Assembly (NCBI GenBank): GCA_034005525.1
Contig: JAVEUP010000009.1
Location: forward strand, 20,279-84,278
Origin: PWXP01 sp034005525
GTDB lineage: Bacteria; Planctomycetota; Planctomycetia; Pirellulales; Thermoguttaceae
Direction of reading: 5' to 3'
DNA length: 64,000 nucleotides
A model generated the notes under the pieces. It had not been told where the DNA came from. It worked only from the letters and a program-made list of their open reading frames with translations, and did no database searches. The first letter of the stretch is position 1. Every line of letters begins with the position of its first letter. Below are positions 34,161 through 42,856 of the stretch, piece by piece. Made by a program: the position numbers and the translations under genes.

Positions 34161-34224
34161 CCGTTCACGGGGCAACGGCGCGGGCAGTTTCCCCCGCTGA
34201 ATGGGCTGCAGGAACGTGCTTGCA

Positions 34225-34295
34225 GTTGGAGTTCACGCTTTAGCGTGCGAAGCAAGTAACGGTCAAATACAGCACGCTGAAGCGTGAACTCCAAC
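34225..34295. repeat. 24-bp inverted-repeat hairpin within the fatty-acid cassette
   Basis: Positions 34225-34248 pair with 34272-34295 over 24 bp with a single G-U. The loop is 23 nt. Just upstream, from 34160, TAACCGTTCACGGGG resembles one end of the family C MITE without its partner. The element sits between the ACP and first CrtI-like gene and could act as a processing or partial termination hairpin. Confidence 0.6.
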
Positions 34296-34372
34296 TTCAA
34301 CGGGAGCATGACGGCCGCAAGCCCATTCCTGCACCCCGCGAAACGCAAAGGGGCGGTCCCCGAGGAGGCAGG

Positions 34373-35749
34373 ATGTACGACACGATCATCATTGGGGCGG
34401 GCATGTCGGGGCTGGCCGCGGGTATCCGGCTCGCGCACTTCGGTCGCCGCGTATGCATCCTGGAGCGGCATCATGCCATCGGCGGGCTGAACTCGTTCTA
34501 CCGGCAGCGGGGCCGCCGGTTCGACGTCGGCCTTCACGCCCTGACCAACTACGCACCCAAAGGCGCTCGCCGAGGCCCCCTCGCCCGCCTCCTCCGCCAG
34601 TTGCGGGTGGCGTGGGATGAATGGTCGCTGGTTCCCCAGCGCGGTTCGGCCATCGTCTTTCCCGGCGTGACGCTGGAGTTCTCCAACGACTTCGAGTACT
34701 TTGCCGCCAACGTCGAACGCCAATTCCCCGGACAGGAGCCGAAGCTCAGGCGGCTAGTCAGCACCTTGGCCACCTATGAGCAGCTTGGCGAACAGGCGGT
34801 GGCCGAATCGGCCCGGCGCGTGGTCGGCTCGATCATCGATGAACCCCTGCTGCGCGAGATGCTCTTCTGTCCGATACTCTTCTACGGCGGGGCGCGGGAG
34901 CACGATATCGACTTCGGGCAGTTCAGCGTATTATTCCGCTCGATCTTCCTCGAAGGGCTCGGGCGGCCGATGGCCGGAATTCGCACCGTGCTGAAGAAGC
35001 TGGCCGACCGGTTCCGGGACCTAGGCGGCGAGTTGCGGCTGCGGGCCGGGGTGCAGCGCATTGCCGTGAAGGACGGTCGCGTGCACCACGTCGAACTGGA
35101 AGACGGCTCCGAGCTGACCGCCCAGTACGTTCTCTCGTCGGCCGGTTGGCCCGAGACCATGCGGCTGTGCAACCTGCCCGACGCCCCGGGCGCCGTGGAG
35201 CCGGGCAATATCTCGTTCGTCGAATCGATCTCGGTCCTCAATACCCAGCCGGCCAACCTGGGCCACAACCGGACCATGATCTTCTTCAACGAGACCGAGA
35301 CGTTCGACTACCGCCGGCCCGACGACCTGGTAGACCTGCGCAGCGGGCTGATCTGCTCGCCGAACAACTTCGTTTACGACGAGCCGCCCGTCGAAGGCAT
35401 GGTGCGCGTCTCGGCCCTGGCCAATTACGGCCGGTGGGCGGCGCTCGATCAGGAAGCGTACCGCCGGAGCAAGCAGTACTGGTACGAGCAGATGGCCGCG
35501 ACTGCCGTGCGCCACGTGCCCGACTTCCGCAGCGCCGTGGTCGAAACCGACATGTTCACGCCCACCACCATCCGGCGATTCACCGGCCGCGACAACGGCG
35601 CCATCTACGGAGCGCCCCAAAAGCACTACGACGGCCGCACCCCGATCGCCAACTTGTACATCTGCGGCGCCGACCAGGGACTGGTCGGCATCGTCGGCAC
35701 GCTCATCAGCGGCATTGCCATTGCCAACCGTTACCTGCTGGGGAATTAG
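34373..35749 (+). CDS. CrtI-like FAD-dependent desaturase/isomerase, copy 1
   Basis: A 458-aa flavoprotein of the phytoene desaturase/FAD amine oxidase superfamily. GGAGG precedes the ATG. The dinucleotide fold is at the N-terminus (IIIGAGMSGLAAGIRLA, then ERHHAIGGLNSF). The C-terminal FAD motif reads NLYICGADQGLVGIVGTLISG. In the context of KAS, ACP, FabZ and FabI it may desaturate, isomerise or saturate acyl-ACP, as proposed for CrtI-like genes in anammox ladderane cassettes. True carotenoid desaturation is less likely because no other carotenoid gene is present. Confidence 0.85.
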   Translation: MYDTIIIGAGMSGLAAGIRLAHFGRRVCILERHHAIGGLNSFYRQRGRRFDVGLHALTNYAPKGARRGPLARLLRQLRVAWDEWSLVPQRGSAIVFPGVTLEFSNDFEYFAANVERQFPGQEPKLRRLVSTLATYEQLGEQAVAESARRVVGSIIDEPLLREMLFCPILFYGGAREHDIDFGQFSVLFRSIFLEGLGRPMAGIRTVLKKLADRFRDLGGELRLRAGVQRIAVKDGRVHHVELEDGSELTAQYVLSSAGWPETMRLCNLPDAPGAVEPGNISFVESISVLNTQPANLGHNRTMIFFNETETFDYRRPDDLVDLRSGLICSPNNFVYDEPPVEGMVRVSALANYGRWAALDQEAYRRSKQYWYEQMAATAVRHVPDFRSAVVETDMFTPTTIRRFTGRDNGAIYGAPQKHYDGRTPIANLYICGADQGLVGIVGTLISGIAIANRYLLGN

Positions 35750-35754
35750 ACTAC

Positions 35755-37212
35755 ATGGCGCACGATGTTCTGGACGGGGTTCGCGAGCGGTACGACGTTG
35801 TCGTTATCGGGGGCGGTTTGGGCGGAATGACCGCGGCGAATACACTCGCCCGCGCCGGACATGCCGTCCTGCTGCTGGAGCAGCATACCAAGCTGGGCGG
35901 CCTGGCCACCTGGTTCCGCCGGCGCGGCGGCCATATCTTCGACGTCGCACTGCACGGCTTTCCCGTGGGCATGATCAAGAGCTGCCGCCGCTATTGGACC
36001 CGCGAGCTGGCCGACGCCATCGTCCAGTTGAAGCGGATCCGCTTCGACAACCCCATGTTCTCGCTGACCACGACGTTCGACCGGCAGGACTTCACTCGCC
36101 TGCTTATCGATGGGTTCGGCATTCCGCACGACGCGGTGCACGGGTTCTTCGACACGGCCCGCGACATGCAGTTCACCGACCAGCCCGACCTGACCACGGG
36201 CCAGTTGTTCGACCGGTTCTTTCCGGGCCGCGACGACGTCGTGCGCCTGCTCATGGAGCCGATCACCTATGCCAACGGGTCGACGCTTGAGGATCCCGCC
36301 CTGACCTACGGGATCGTCTTCTCGAACTTCATGTCGAAGGGCGTTTACACGTTCAAGGGCGGCACCGACCGGCTGGTCAAGCTGATGCTCGAAGAAATCC
36401 GGCGCAATGGCGTTGACGTGCGAGTGGGCGTCAAAGCCGAGCGGATCGAAGTCGGCGCGGGCCGCCGTGTGGCCGGAGTGTGCGCCGGCGGTCGGCGCAT
36501 TGCGGCCCCGGCGGTCGTCTCGAACGGGAATCTGCTCGGCACCATATTCGACCTGGTGGATGAGGCCGCCTGGCCGGCCGACTTCCTGGAGCAAGCCCGC
36601 GCGGTCCGATTGAACAACTCCAGCACCCAGGTGTACCTGGCCCTGCGCGACGGCGAGGAGATTGACGAAGCCACCGGGGATCTGCTGTTCAGCTCGGTTG
36701 CGCCGAGCTTCCAGACCGACCTGCTGCTCAGCCGCGACATCACCAGCCGGACGTATTCGTTCTACTATCCGAAGGCGAGGCCGCAGGAGAAGCCTCACTA
36801 CCTGGTCGTGGCCAGCAGCAACGCCCGTTACGACGATTGGGCCAACCTGGCGCCGGAGGAATACGAGGCGGGCAAGCGCCGGTTGATCGACGACGCCGTC
36901 CGCGACCTCGACCGCTACGTTCCCGGCATCCGCGACAAGCTCGACTGGACCGAAGCGGCTACGCCGCGCACCTTCCGCCGCTACACCGGCCACTGGCAGG
37001 GCGCGAGCTTCGGCACGAAGTTCGAAGGACTGGCCGTCAGCCGGTCCTTGCCCGAACAAATCGCCGGCTTATACCATGCCGGGAGTGTGGGCATTATCAT
37101 GTCCGGTTGGCTCGGCGCGGTGAACTACGGAGTCATCGTTGCCAACGACGTGGACGCCTACCTGTTGAACAACGCCTCGCGCGCCAGCGCGCCAGCACCG
37201 GAACTGCCATGA
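35755..37212 (+). CDS. CrtI-like FAD-dependent desaturase/isomerase, copy 2
   Basis: 485 aa from ATG 35755, 5 bp after copy 1. VVIGGGLGGMTAANTLARAG and EQHTKLGGLATWFRRRGG form the FAD site, and YHAGSVGIIMSGWLGAVNYG the C-terminal one. It is a distant paralogue of copy 1, not a recent duplicate. The stop overlaps the fabZ start (ATGA). Two CrtI-like genes in tandem, coupled to fabZ, suggest two successive redox steps on the same carrier-bound chain. Confidence 0.85.
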   Translation: MAHDVLDGVRERYDVVVIGGGLGGMTAANTLARAGHAVLLLEQHTKLGGLATWFRRRGGHIFDVALHGFPVGMIKSCRRYWTRELADAIVQLKRIRFDNPMFSLTTTFDRQDFTRLLIDGFGIPHDAVHGFFDTARDMQFTDQPDLTTGQLFDRFFPGRDDVVRLLMEPITYANGSTLEDPALTYGIVFSNFMSKGVYTFKGGTDRLVKLMLEEIRRNGVDVRVGVKAERIEVGAGRRVAGVCAGGRRIAAPAVVSNGNLLGTIFDLVDEAAWPADFLEQARAVRLNNSSTQVYLALRDGEEIDEATGDLLFSSVAPSFQTDLLLSRDITSRTYSFYYPKARPQEKPHYLVVASSNARYDDWANLAPEEYEAGKRRLIDDAVRDLDRYVPGIRDKLDWTEAATPRTFRRYTGHWQGASFGTKFEGLAVSRSLPEQIAGLYHAGSVGIIMSGWLGAVNYGVIVANDVDAYLLNNASRASAPAPELP

Positions 37213-37649
37213 CCGAACCCATCTCGCCGGAAATCCTTGACGCCATCCCGCACCGTCCTCCGTTCCTGCTGGTCGACCGGATTGTCGAGCGTTCGGAAAC
37301 GCGGCTGGTCGGCGAGAAGACGTTCACCGGCAGCGAGGAGTTCTTCGCCGGGCACTACCCCGACTACCCGCTCGTTCCCGGCGTGCTCCTGTGCGAGGCA
37401 GCCATGCAGTGCGGCGCCATTCTGCTTTCGCGGCAGTTTGCCGGCGACCCGGACGTCGTGCCCGTCGCCGCTCGCATGAACGACGTCCGGTTCAAACGCA
37501 TGGTCCGCCCCGGGGAAACCCTGGTGATGGAAGTCGACCTCACCGAACGCCTGGCCGACGCCTACTTCCTGACCGCGAAGGTCACCGTGGAAGGGAAGGT
37601 GGCCGTCCGGTTCCAGTTCGCCTGCACCGCGGCACGGCGAGGAGAATGA
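37209..37649 (+). CDS. fabZ: 3-hydroxyacyl-ACP dehydratase (FabZ-like)
   Basis: A 146-aa hot-dog-fold enzyme. PHRPPFLLVDRI at the N-terminus and GHYPDYPLVPGVLLCEAAMQ hold catalytic H49 and E63. It dehydrates beta-hydroxyacyl-ACP to the trans-2-enoyl form. ATGA overlap with the upstream flavoprotein and 3 bp to fabI indicate one operon. Confidence 0.9.
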   Translation: MTEPISPEILDAIPHRPPFLLVDRIVERSETRLVGEKTFTGSEEFFAGHYPDYPLVPGVLLCEAAMQCGAILLSRQFAGDPDVVPVAARMNDVRFKRMVRPGETLVMEVDLTERLADAYFLTAKVTVEGKVAVRFQFACTAARRGE

Positions 37650-37652
37650 CCC

Positions 37653-38459
37653 ATGGCGGATTTCCTGCAGCTTCAGGGCAAATCGATCCTCATCCTGGGC
37701 GTGGCCAACCGGAAGAGCGTGGCCTATCACGTCGCTCGCACTTTGGAGGAGGCCGGTGCACGTTGCGTGCACGTCGTGCGCGATGAAGACGTACGTGCCG
37801 CAACGGAAAACCTCCTGGACGGGCGCGACGTGTATACTTGCGACGTCGAAAAGCCCGACGAAATCGCCGAACTGCAAGAAGTACTCGCCGAGCAGGGCGA
37901 ACGGTTCGCCGGCCTGGTCCATTCCATTGCGTTTGCCGACTACTCGGGAGGGATCAAACCTTTCCACGAGACACCGCGTGCGGCGTTCCTTCAGGCGGTC
38001 GACATTTCGTGCTATTCGCTCATCGCGGTGGCCGACGCCGTGAAGGAACTGCTCGAACCGGACGCCTCGGTGGTGACCATCTCCATATCGACCACGCGCA
38101 TGGCGAGCGAAAACTACGGCTTCATGGCCCCGATCAAGGCAGCCTTGGACTCGTCGCTGGTGTTCCTGGCGAAGTCGTTCAGCCGGTTCTCGCGAGTGCG
38201 GTTCAACGCCGTGGCGCCGGGGCTTCTGAAGACGTCGGCCTCGGCAGGCATTCCGGGCTACGTGGACGCGTACCTGTACGCAGAGCAGGTCATTCCCCGC
38301 AAGGAGGCCGTGCAAACCGGCGAGGTGGCCCAGGTGGCCGCCTTCCTGCTCAGCCCTCGGTCCAGCGGCATCAATGCCCAGCACATCGTCGTCGACGCGG
38401 GCATGTCGATCAACTACTTCGACACCGACCTGATCCGCCGCGCGATGCGGCCGGAGTGA
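37653..38459 (+). CDS. fabI: Enoyl-ACP reductase (FabI-like SDR)
   Basis: 268 aa. GKSILILGVANRKSVAYHVA is the NADH-binding start characteristic of FabI (GVANxxS). The active site Y155 and K162 have the Y-x6-K spacing in ENYGFMAPIKAAL. It reduces the trans-2-enoyl-ACP made by the adjacent FabZ. VRFNAVAPGLLKT is also family-typical. A second, housekeeping FabI probably exists elsewhere. Confidence 0.9.
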   Translation: MADFLQLQGKSILILGVANRKSVAYHVARTLEEAGARCVHVVRDEDVRAATENLLDGRDVYTCDVEKPDEIAELQEVLAEQGERFAGLVHSIAFADYSGGIKPFHETPRAAFLQAVDISCYSLIAVADAVKELLEPDASVVTISISTTRMASENYGFMAPIKAALDSSLVFLAKSFSRFSRVRFNAVAPGLLKTSASAGIPGYVDAYLYAEQVIPRKEAVQTGEVAQVAAFLLSPRSSGINAQHIVVDAGMSINYFDTDLIRRAMRPE

Positions 38460-38563
38460 GAAGATCCTCCGCGTCTGCAACGGTTGCCCTGGCAATTCGG
38501 CGGCGGGCTGCTATAATGGGACGAGCGGCAGAGCCAATCCTACCGACGACCTTGTAGCCGACT

Positions 38564-38607
38564 CTCTCCGAGACTCGGGTTTCGGCGTCTCGGAGAGACG
38601 CCGAAAC
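38564..38607. promoter_or_regulatory. Two mutually exclusive hairpins
   Basis: Stem 1: CTCTCCGAGAC (38564-38574) pairs with GTCTCGGAGAG (38587-38597). Stem 2: GTTTCGGCGTCTC (38579-38591) pairs with GAGACGCCGAAAC (38595-38607) around a GGA loop. The arms overlap, so only one can form at a time, as in an attenuator. It sits between fabI and the MFS gene. It may equally be a dispersed repeat. Confidence 0.6.
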
Positions 38608-38666
38608 GGGAAATCCGTTTCCGCCGCTCGCCCAACGTTCTTTGCCATCCCCCCAGTTTCCCTGCC

Positions 38667-40016
38667 ATGATCCGCTCCGCCGGACCCCTTCAACCTCAGC
38701 GTGACCCTCCCGGCGCCGAGCGTCCGGTAGTGCATGGTGCGCTCACCACCCAGCCGTCGCCGTACGATCTGCCATTCTGGCTGGCCTATTTGGCGAATAT
38801 CTTGGTGATGATCGCCATCACCATGCTGTTCCGTTATGCCGACTTCGTTGTCCTTCTGGGTGGGTCGGAATGGCATCTTGGCTGGATCGTCGGAGTTGGC
38901 ATGGTGGGCAGCCTTGCAGTCCGATTGGCGATGGGGCAGGCGATTGACACTTACGGGTCGCGGCTGATCTGGCTTGGCTCGGTCGTCATATTTGCCGCGG
39001 TGTGCTTCGCCCACGTTGCCGTGACCACGCACAACGGGCCGGCAATCTACCTGTTGAGAGTGCTTCTGTGCTGCGCGATTGCCGGCATCTTCGGCGCGTC
39101 GATGACGTTCGTTTCATCAAGGGTGTCGGTGACTCGTCTGGCCGAGATGTGGGGCATGCTGGGCACGGCCGGCTTCCTGGGCATCATGATCGGCCCGCTG
39201 ATCAGCGATTGGCTCATGGGCGACGGGCCGATTATCCGACAGCAGCTCGACCGAATGTTCTTCGTGGCCGGGCTGTTTGCATGCGGCTCGGCTGTGTTTG
39301 CCTACTTTGCGGCGCGGGGCGAGCTGCCCCGGCCACGGCGCAAGCAGCCGCCGCTTCTGTATTTGCTGCGGCGCTACCATCCGGGAAGCATACTGCTAGT
39401 GGGGGTCGTCATGGGCGTGGCGCTCGGCTTGCCCGGTACGTTCCTCCGCACCTTCGCCTCCGAGCTTTCGATTCCGCGTATCGGGGTCTTTTTTGGATTC
39501 TACGCTCCCGCCGCCATACTCACGCGCGTTGCCACCCGCCGACTGCCTGAACGCTTCGGCCCCGAGCCGCTCATCCCGGCCAGCCTGGTTGGGCTGATGC
39601 TCAGCCAGCTTCTGTTCCTGGTGGTCAAATCGGAATGGCAGCTTTTTCTTCCAGGGATTGGCTACGGGATGTCACACGCCATTCTGTTTCCGTGCGTGGT
39701 GGCCGCCGGCAGCAGTGCGTTCCCGGACGAACACCGGGGCGTGGGCAACCTGCTGATCCTTGCCATGTACGATCTCGGCGTTCTGGTCGGTGCGCCGATG
39801 GTCGGAATTGCACTAGAATTTGCCCGTTTTGCAGGGCTCGCACCGTATCCTGTGGTCTTCCTCGCCGTGGCGGCCATGCTGGGCACCATAGCGATCGTCT
39901 ACCGGGTTACGTGGCGGCGCGGCGACCAGCCCTGGCAACACCTCCGCCAGAGCCACTTGGCCGGCACGCGCAGTGAGGCTCGCGAGCCAACCGTCGAAAT
40001 CGCCACGATTGAGTAG
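38667..40016 (+). CDS. Major facilitator superfamily transporter
   Basis: A 449-aa integral membrane protein with about 12 TM segments (FWLAYLANILVMIAITMLF, WLGSVVIFAAVCFAHVAV, HPGSILLVGVVMGVALGLPG, PVVFLAVAAMLGTIAIVYRV). GMVGSLAVRLAMGQAIDTYGSRL is close to the MFS A-loop signature between TM2 and TM3. It follows the fatty-acid cassette by 207 bp, separated by the alternative hairpins. Export or uptake cannot be deduced. Confidence 0.85.
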   Translation: MIRSAGPLQPQRDPPGAERPVVHGALTTQPSPYDLPFWLAYLANILVMIAITMLFRYADFVVLLGGSEWHLGWIVGVGMVGSLAVRLAMGQAIDTYGSRLIWLGSVVIFAAVCFAHVAVTTHNGPAIYLLRVLLCCAIAGIFGASMTFVSSRVSVTRLAEMWGMLGTAGFLGIMIGPLISDWLMGDGPIIRQQLDRMFFVAGLFACGSAVFAYFAARGELPRPRRKQPPLLYLLRRYHPGSILLVGVVMGVALGLPGTFLRTFASELSIPRIGVFFGFYAPAAILTRVATRRLPERFGPEPLIPASLVGLMLSQLLFLVVKSEWQLFLPGIGYGMSHAILFPCVVAAGSSAFPDEHRGVGNLLILAMYDLGVLVGAPMVGIALEFARFAGLAPYPVVFLAVAAMLGTIAIVYRVTWRRGDQPWQHLRQSHLAGTRSEAREPTVEIATIE

Positions 40017-40133
40017 GCTGTGAGGCGGTGCAAGACAATATTGCGTGGGATAGGCTTCCAGCCTGTCAGCACAAGAGCAAGGCTGAAAGGCTATCCATGT
40101 GTCCCACTCGCCGTACGCGGGCAATCCGGGCTA

Positions 40134-40302
40134 CCGCGGATTCTTCATGACGATGTAGGGTGGTGACAAGCAAGCCAAGACCCTGGCGGGCCTTCGGTCG
40201 CTTGGCCGGGCCTGCTTCCAGCGCACGGCCTGCAAACCACCCCGGGCGTGGCTTGCGCAGGCCCACCAAGGATTTAAGCGACCTTGCCCCATCCTGCATG
40301 AA
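40134..40302 (+). mobile_element. MITE-like element, family A, copy 2
   Basis: Very similar to 24815-24987 over nearly its whole length and in the same orientation, but both ends have decayed (GGATTCTTCATGACG instead of GGATTATTCATGACG). Non-coding. Confidence 0.65.
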
Positions 40303-40345
40303 CAGTTCGGGCCACCGCGGTTTTGGGTGGGACTCGCCTTTACGT

Positions 40346-40674
40346 GTGCGGCAAGATTTTCTGGCACGTTCAGTGGCAGCGCAGGGCCACCTGCGGGCTC
40401 GCCCCGCATGGAGCCGTGGTCAATGAGCTAAGCGGGCACGGCTAACCCAGACTATCTCTCCCCTGCACGCTGCCGCCGCCGGAGGCGGCGGCAGCGTGCA
40501 GGGGAGAGATTGGGAGCCTCGGCGGCGTTTTAGCCGACTGACCACTGCTCCAGGCCGGGCAAGCCGGCCGGTGGCGGACGCGACCTGTGTAGAACAGCGA
40601 GAAACGTTGCCCCGCGCTGGTCGAATTCCGCTGCTTTGGGGCACTTTCCAGCCTGCCAGAAAATCTTGCCGCAC
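40346..40674. mobile_element. ~330-bp MITE-like element upstream of greA
   Basis: Perfect 21-bp terminal inverted repeats (40346-40366 and 40654-40674; arms begin GTGCGGCAAGATTTTC) enclose a non-coding interior. The direct repeat TCGCCTTTAC flanks it at 40334-40343 and 40675-40684, consistent with a ~10-bp target duplication. A very long perfect hairpin (40454-40510) lies inside. Possibly the deletion derivative of an insertion sequence. Confidence 0.65.
40454..40510. repeat. Perfect 27-bp hairpin with GGA loop
   Basis: Arms 40454-40480 and 40484-40510 are perfectly complementary over 27 bp around a 3-nt loop. This is far stronger than a normal terminator and has no T-tract. It is inside the ~330-bp element. 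Confidence 0.8.
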
Positions 40675-40799
40675 TCGCCTTTACACGCGAAGAAGATTGC
40701 GTAAGAATAGGCCCTACAAGCATGATCTTTCCCGCGGCCGGCCCCCCTTCCGGGGCCAGGCCGTGTTTTTTCACCCTGCCCCTTCAGCGAGGTTACTGC

Positions 40800-41279
40800 A
40801 TGTCCGATCGGATTCCCATGACTCGTACCGGGTACGATAAGCTCCGGGCCGACCTTGAACACCTCAACACGGTCGAGTTGCCGCAGATACTGGACCGGGT
40901 AGCGACCGCGCGGGCAGAGGGCGACTTGAGCGAGAACGCCGAGTACCAGTACGCCCAGGAAAGCCGCATGCACATGGAGGCGCGCATCCGCGAATTGCGC
41001 GACCGCATTTCCCGGGCCACCCTGATCGATCCTGCGCAAATGCCTCGCGACGAAGTCGCATTCGGGGCCACGGTCAAGCTGAAGGACCTCGACTTCGGCG
41101 ACGAGGAAGAGTACACCCTGGTCGGCGCCGGCGAAGAGAACTACGACGAAGGCAAAATCCTCTTCACCAGCCCGATCGGACAGGGACTGGCCGGCAAGAA
41201 GGTCGGCGAGAAAGTAGCGATCGAGGTTCCCCAAGGAACCGTCCGCTTCGAAGTTCTCGACGTCAGCTACGCCGACTGA
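40800..41279 (+). CDS. greA: Transcription elongation factor GreA
   Basis: 159 aa from ATG 40800 (MSDRIPMTRTGYDKLRADL) with a GAGG SD. The N-terminal coiled coil holds the acidic tip (ARAEGDLSENAEYQYA, with D and E residues that coordinate the second active-site Mg). The C-terminal globular domain ends with SPIGQGLAGKKVGEKV, the GreA signature. It rescues backtracked RNA polymerase by stimulating transcript cleavage. A TTTACA/TAAGAA pair at about 40680-40707 may be its promoter and would sit at the end of the upstream MITE. Confidence 0.95.
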   Translation: MSDRIPMTRTGYDKLRADLEHLNTVELPQILDRVATARAEGDLSENAEYQYAQESRMHMEARIRELRDRISRATLIDPAQMPRDEVAFGATVKLKDLDFGDEEEYTLVGAGEENYDEGKILFTSPIGQGLAGKKVGEKVAIEVPQGTVRFEVLDVSYAD

Positions 41280-41289
41280 ACATAACTAT

Positions 41290-41390
41290 GGCTCTTCCGT
41301 TTTAAGGTGCAGGCCGCGACAATGTAGTAGGCACACGCCGCTGTGCCGTCCTTGAAACAAAGGCTGTCTGCACCTAGAAACGGAAGAGCC
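41290..41390. mobile_element. 101-bp MITE (family B), intact copy with 8-bp TSD
   Basis: Terminal inverted repeats begin GGCTCTTCCGTTT, continuing to AAGGTGCAG / CTGCACCT. ATAACTAT is duplicated exactly at 41282-41289 and 41391-41398. It lies between convergent greA and the sulfatase gene. A second 101-bp copy, also with an exact 8-bp duplication, lies at 45884-45984. Confidence 0.9.
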
Positions 41391-41405
41391 ATAACTATCT
41401 CTGAC

Positions 41406-42854
41406 CTACCGATAGTCGGCCCCTCGCAGGCTTCGGACCACCGACTCCTGCCAGGCGGCCAGCGCGGCCTTCATTTGCGCAACCCGTTCCGGCTGCCGGT
41501 CGGCAAGGTCGTTTTCCTCGGCGGCATCGGCGGTGAGGTCGTACAGTTCATAGCGGGCGTGGACTCCGTCCTTGTCCGGCAGACGGTGCAGCTTGTAGCG
41601 GCCGTCGTTCCACGCGGCGTGGCCGGGAAGGCGGCCCTCGGCGAGCCAGTCGGGCGTGTCTTCCGGTCGATGCGGCGCGGCATGGGGTTCTCCCGGCTCC
41701 GCGCGACCCTCTTGCACCGCCAGGAGCTGCTCCAGTATCTTCTCGCTCGGTGTTCCAATGCCGCCGACAGGATACACCCAAAACCCTAATGCCGTGTCGC
41801 GCCGCCGCAGCTTTCCGTCGATCAGCGGGACGAGGCTCGTGCCGTCCAGCGGCGGCTGGTCGGGCATGGTCACGCCGGCCAAATCGAGCAGCGTGGGGTA
41901 GATATCGACCGTGCCGCTGAGCACCTCGCTGACGCGGGGTTCCCTGATCCTCGCCGGCCACTCGATGACCGTGGGCACGCGCAAACCGCCCTCATACAGA
42001 GTCCCCTTCCGCCCGCGCAAGCCGCCCGTCGACCCGACCGGCAGCGCGCCGTTATCGCTTGTGTACCAGACCAGCGTGTTATCCGCCACGCCCAGGTGGC
42101 GAAGCTCCTCGCGCAACAGGCCGATCGCATGGTCCATGGCCGTGATCTCGCCGTAGAAGTGTTGTAGCTTCTCGGGCTGGTCGGCATACATGGCGCGGTA
42201 CTCGTCGGTCGCAATATGCGGCGCGTGAGGCGAGCCGAACCAGACGACCGCTAGGAACGGCTGCTTCTTGGGAACCGCCTGGCGAAGAAAGCCAATGGCC
42301 GCCTCCACCGTCACGTGCGAACCCTCTCCCTCGATCCGCACGACCCGGCCGCGCCGGCTCAAGAGGGGATTATTCTCGTAGAAGTTGGGAGCCGAGAGCC
42401 ATTCATCGAAACGGCTTCCGCCGGGCGAGACGGGGCATTCGGCCTCGACCGAACCGATGTGCCACTTTCCGAAGTGCCCCGTCGTGTATCCGGCCGTCTT
42501 CAGCGCCTCGGCCACGGTGATTTCTTCAGGCCGCAGCGTATGCCCCCAGGAGAAACAGCCGAAGCGGTTCGGATGCCGGCCGGTCATCACGCTGCCGCGT
42601 GTTGGCGAGCAAACCGGCGCGGCGGCATAGAACCGGTCGAGCCGCAACCCTGCGGCGGCCATCTCGTCCAGCACCGGCGTCTTCAGCACCGGATGCCCGT
42701 AGTAACCCACGTCGCCCCAGCCCTGGTCGTCGGCCATCAGCAGGACAAAATTGGGCCGTTCATCGCCTGCAGCAGGAAAGACGCACAGTCCCATTGCCGC
42801 GCACGCAACGCAGCCGCCGAAAGACGCCCTGGAAAGCCAGTTCATTGCAAGCAT
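41406..42854 (-). CDS. Secreted type I sulfatase
   Basis: 482 aa from ATG 42854 (a TTG 6 bp earlier is less likely), with a signal peptide in the first 30 residues. The formylglycine motif CSPTRGSVMTGR (C82) is converted by the maturase to the catalytic residue. RPNFVLLMADDQGWGDVG gives the metal-binding DD, and YTSDNG the second metal site. Cleaves sulfate esters from polysaccharides or other compounds in the periplasm or outside, as is common in planctomycetes. It directly follows the histidine kinase gene, so the two are probably co-transcribed and may be co-regulated. Confidence 0.9.
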   Translation of the reverse strand: MLAMNWLSRASFGGCVACAAMGLCVFPAAGDERPNFVLLMADDQGWGDVGYYGHPVLKTPVLDEMAAAGLRLDRFYAAAPVCSPTRGSVMTGRHPNRFGCFSWGHTLRPEEITVAEALKTAGYTTGHFGKWHIGSVEAECPVSPGGSRFDEWLSAPNFYENNPLLSRRGRVVRIEGEGSHVTVEAAIGFLRQAVPKKQPFLAVVWFGSPHAPHIATDEYRAMYADQPEKLQHFYGEITAMDHAIGLLREELRHLGVADNTLVWYTSDNGALPVGSTGGLRGRKGTLYEGGLRVPTVIEWPARIREPRVSEVLSGTVDIYPTLLDLAGVTMPDQPPLDGTSLVPLIDGKLRRRDTALGFWVYPVGGIGTPSEKILEQLLAVQEGRAEPGEPHAAPHRPEDTPDWLAEGRLPGHAAWNDGRYKLHRLPDKDGVHARYELYDLTADAAEENDLADRQPERVAQMKAALAAWQESVVRSLRGADYR

Positions 42855-42856
42855 TG

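Noticed and set aside
35146..37212. 688-aa single ORF
   Set aside because: The first ~200 codons are out of frame inside the first CrtI-like gene. The real second gene starts at ATG 35755.
38484..38517. TTGCCC/TATAAT promoter upstream of the MFS gene
   Set aside because: The spacer is 22 bp, too long for a normal sigma-70 promoter.
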